Positions 62,764 to 64,000 of a stretch of DNA of 64,000 nt are shown one piece after another. Source of the DNA: Hyphomicrobiales bacterium (lineage in GTDB: Bacteria; Pseudomonadota; Alphaproteobacteria; Rhizobiales; Rhizobiaceae); contig JAPLOZ010000043.1 of the NCBI GenBank assembly GCA_026400435.1, forward strand, positions 1 through 64,000. The letters run 5' to 3'. The translations under genes and the position numbers were made by a program. A model generated the notes under the pieces. It was given only the letters and a program-made list of their open reading frames with translations, did not search any database and was not told the origin of the DNA. How positions within the stretch are numbered: position 1 is the first letter of the stretch; the number at the start of each line of letters is the position of its first letter.

Positions 62764-63621
62764 TCAACCTGTAAACAAAAGCCAGATCCCCGCGGCGGCG
62801 AGCAGAGCGCCAGAGCAGCGTGCAATCAGCTGCCCCGCAGGCACGGTCTTCTCCAGGAGAACGAGAATTGCGATGCCGCCGATCCACGCAATATTCATCA
62901 CCCCACCGACAAACAGCAGGGCCATCAATGCCCAGCAGCAACCGAGGCAATATATGCCATGCTCAAGACCGAGCCGCAGCGCACCAAACGGATCGGAACG
63001 GAATCCGCCATGGCTGGTCAGAAATGCGATCGGCGTCTGGCACTGCCGCAGGCAGGCCCCCTTGAGAGGCGTCCATTGATAAATTCCGGCTGCGATCAGG
63101 ACAACGCCGCCAACCTTGGCGCTGGCGGTTGCCATCGCGGGGGTCAGCAGCGCCATGCTGGCCATCAGCCATTGAAGGATGGTCGCCAGGACGCTGAACA
63201 AGACCCAGACGAGCAAGTAGCCCGCGAAAAACCATCCCGTTGGCGCGAAGGCTTTGCCGTCCTTGCGCGCCTTGCGGCCAACCAGGGCATACAACAGAAC
63301 CATCGGCGTTACCGACGGTGTCATCATCCCCACCATCATCACGGCCCACATCGTAAAGATGAAAGCGAAATCGGCCGGTGCCCAGGCTCGCAAACTCGGC
63401 GCCATGGAAGCGCCCATATCCATCCCTGACATATCCATCCCTGACATGTCCATGCCGGGCATCTCGACGCTAGCGTCGCCTGGCGCCGGCACGTCTGACA
63501 TGCCCATTTGGGCGCCGAGACATAGCAGATAGGCCCATGCAAGCACGGCAACGAACACCAGCGCTGCCGCAACCACGATGCGGTCACGCCTAAGCAGCGC
63601 CTCCAGCGTCGTGTCGCTCAC
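62764..63621 (-). CDS. DUF2182 integral membrane protein with a Met-rich periplasmic segment
   Basis: This 285-residue inner-membrane protein has about seven hydrophobic segments. The DUF2182 block EHGIYCLGCCWALMALLFVGGVMN is present (four-residue groups CLGC and CCW are the metal-binding candidates). After the first segment comes a repeated Met/Asp stretch, MPGMDMSGMDMSGMDMG, with MDM units resembling copper-binding sequences. The start is GTG at 63621, which follows the DUF1326 stop by four bases. DUF2182 and DUF1326 genes are commonly paired and are viewed as a metal-related membrane system; the metal is not established. Confidence 0.87.
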   Translation of the reverse strand: MSDTTLEALLRRDRIVVAAALVFVAVLAWAYLLCLGAQMGMSDVPAPGDASVEMPGMDMSGMDMSGMDMGASMAPSLRAWAPADFAFIFTMWAVMMVGMMTPSVTPMVLLYALVGRKARKDGKAFAPTGWFFAGYLLVWVLFSVLATILQWLMASMALLTPAMATASAKVGGVVLIAAGIYQWTPLKGACLRQCQTPIAFLTSHGGFRSDPFGALRLGLEHGIYCLGCCWALMALLFVGGVMNIAWIGGIAILVLLEKTVPAGQLIARCSGALLAAAGIWLLFTG

Positions 63622-63625
63622 GGGG

Positions 63626-64000
63626 TTAGTGCACTATGCCGCTTTGCGAGAGATGAACATGCGCGAACTGGCCATAGGAGTCAGCCAGTTCAAACTTGAT
63701 CGGGCCTGTTGCTTTCGACCAGCCCCGGCCCACCTCGGCAAGCGAATATTCGAACCCATGCGGGAGATCGATGCGCGCACGATGCTCTGCGCCCGTGACC
63801 GGGTTCTTGATCGGCTCTCCGTATCCCTCCGCTACGCCCGGCACGCTCAGTCTGGCTGTCCGCGCATCGATATCGACCTCGAAATCGATTGCAGCAAAGA
63901 TCGGATCGTGGACGCTCTCAAGCGTGGTCGAGAATACCTGGAAAATGGTAGCGCCGGGTTCGGTGTCCTGGCCTGAAAGGATGCGCAGCAACGCTTGCCT
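63626..64000 (-). CDS. DUF1326 family protein (5' part beyond the window)
   Basis: The last 124 codons of a gene that runs past the window end on the minus strand. The end of the DUF1326 family is clear: QALLRILSGQDTEPG, then IKNPVTGAEHRARIDLPHGF and a closing ADSYGQFAHVHLSQSGIVH. The N-terminal Cys-rich part of the family would lie outside the window. It directly precedes the DUF2182 gene (4 bases), the usual partner. No start codon can be assigned. Confidence 0.88.
   Translation of the reverse strand, partial: RQALLRILSGQDTEPGATIFQVFSTTLESVHDPIFAAIDFEVDIDARTARLSVPGVAEGYGEPIKNPVTGAEHRARIDLPHGFEYSLAEVGRGWSKATGPIKFELADSYGQFAHVHLSQSGIVH

Overview
The window looks like chromosome from an alphaproteobacterium of the Rhizobiales, most probably Mesorhizobium or a close Phyllobacteriaceae relative. 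The reasons are high-GC coding sequence throughout, a zwf-pgl-edd Entner-Doudoroff operon, an isocitrate lyase beside an ScfR/RamB-type regulator, a DUF930 protein, and an intergenic GAGCATCGGA...TCCGATGCTC repeat of a kind I know from Mesorhizobium genomes. I see no rRNA, tRNA, CRISPR array, prophage or insertion sequence. The genus call is inference, since no marker gene is present.

Layout. 1-4.1 kb: end of an iron(III) ABC transporter (binding-protein C-terminus and fused permease), then an AsmA-family protein. 4.2-8.3 kb: a minus-strand potFGHI putrescine importer with a terminator between potF and potG and a perfect inverted repeat upstream of potF. 8.4-12 kb: EamA exporter, metallophosphoesterase, stand-alone cyclic-nucleotide-binding protein, fatty acid desaturase. 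12-15.6 kb: glyoxylate shunt (ScfR/RamB-like regulator, membrane protein, aceA, small protein). 15.7-23 kb: degenerate receiver protein, puuA and puuB (gamma-glutamyl putrescine route) separated by an unusual heptamer inverted array, serine hydrolase, degenerate thermonuclease-fold protein, SDR and aldehyde dehydrogenase. 23-27.2 kb: zwf-pgl-edd. 27.2-33 kb: MliC-like and VWA proteins, a LuxR solo, an autotransporter. 33-35.5 kb: terC-sbtA-sbtB with a promoter and a structured leader that can hide the terC ribosome binding site. 35.5-38.4 kb: GlxA-type regulator, folD, proC.

38.6-58.2 kb is the most distinctive part: a surface-polysaccharide island. It opens with a compact plus-strand unit (acyl carrier protein, acyl-CoA-dehydrogenase-like flavoprotein, amino acid:carrier-protein ligase, DUF1839 protein, GH2-type glycosidase, DxD glycosyltransferase-like protein). 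Flippase, polysaccharide deacetylase, GT2, a tandem alpha/beta hydrolase with a cysteine at the nucleophile position, Wzz-like protein, O-antigen ligase/polymerase, GH5 glycanase, GT4, hexapeptide acetyltransferase and a WecG/TagA glycosyltransferase follow. The simplest reading is a pathway that activates an amino acid on a carrier protein, may oxidise it, and uses it in making or decorating a polysaccharide. The amino-acid-to-polysaccharide link is my inference.

58.4-64 kb: an Rrf2 regulator with four cysteines, topoisomerase IB, GNAT acetyltransferase, DUF930, DUF1254, and a DUF2182/DUF1326 pair cut by the window end.

Two metabolic themes recur. Putrescine uptake (pot) and putrescine catabolism (puuAB, possibly the aldehyde dehydrogenase) lie within 20 kb. 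Central carbon control appears in glyoxylate shunt, Entner-Doudoroff and bicarbonate uptake genes.
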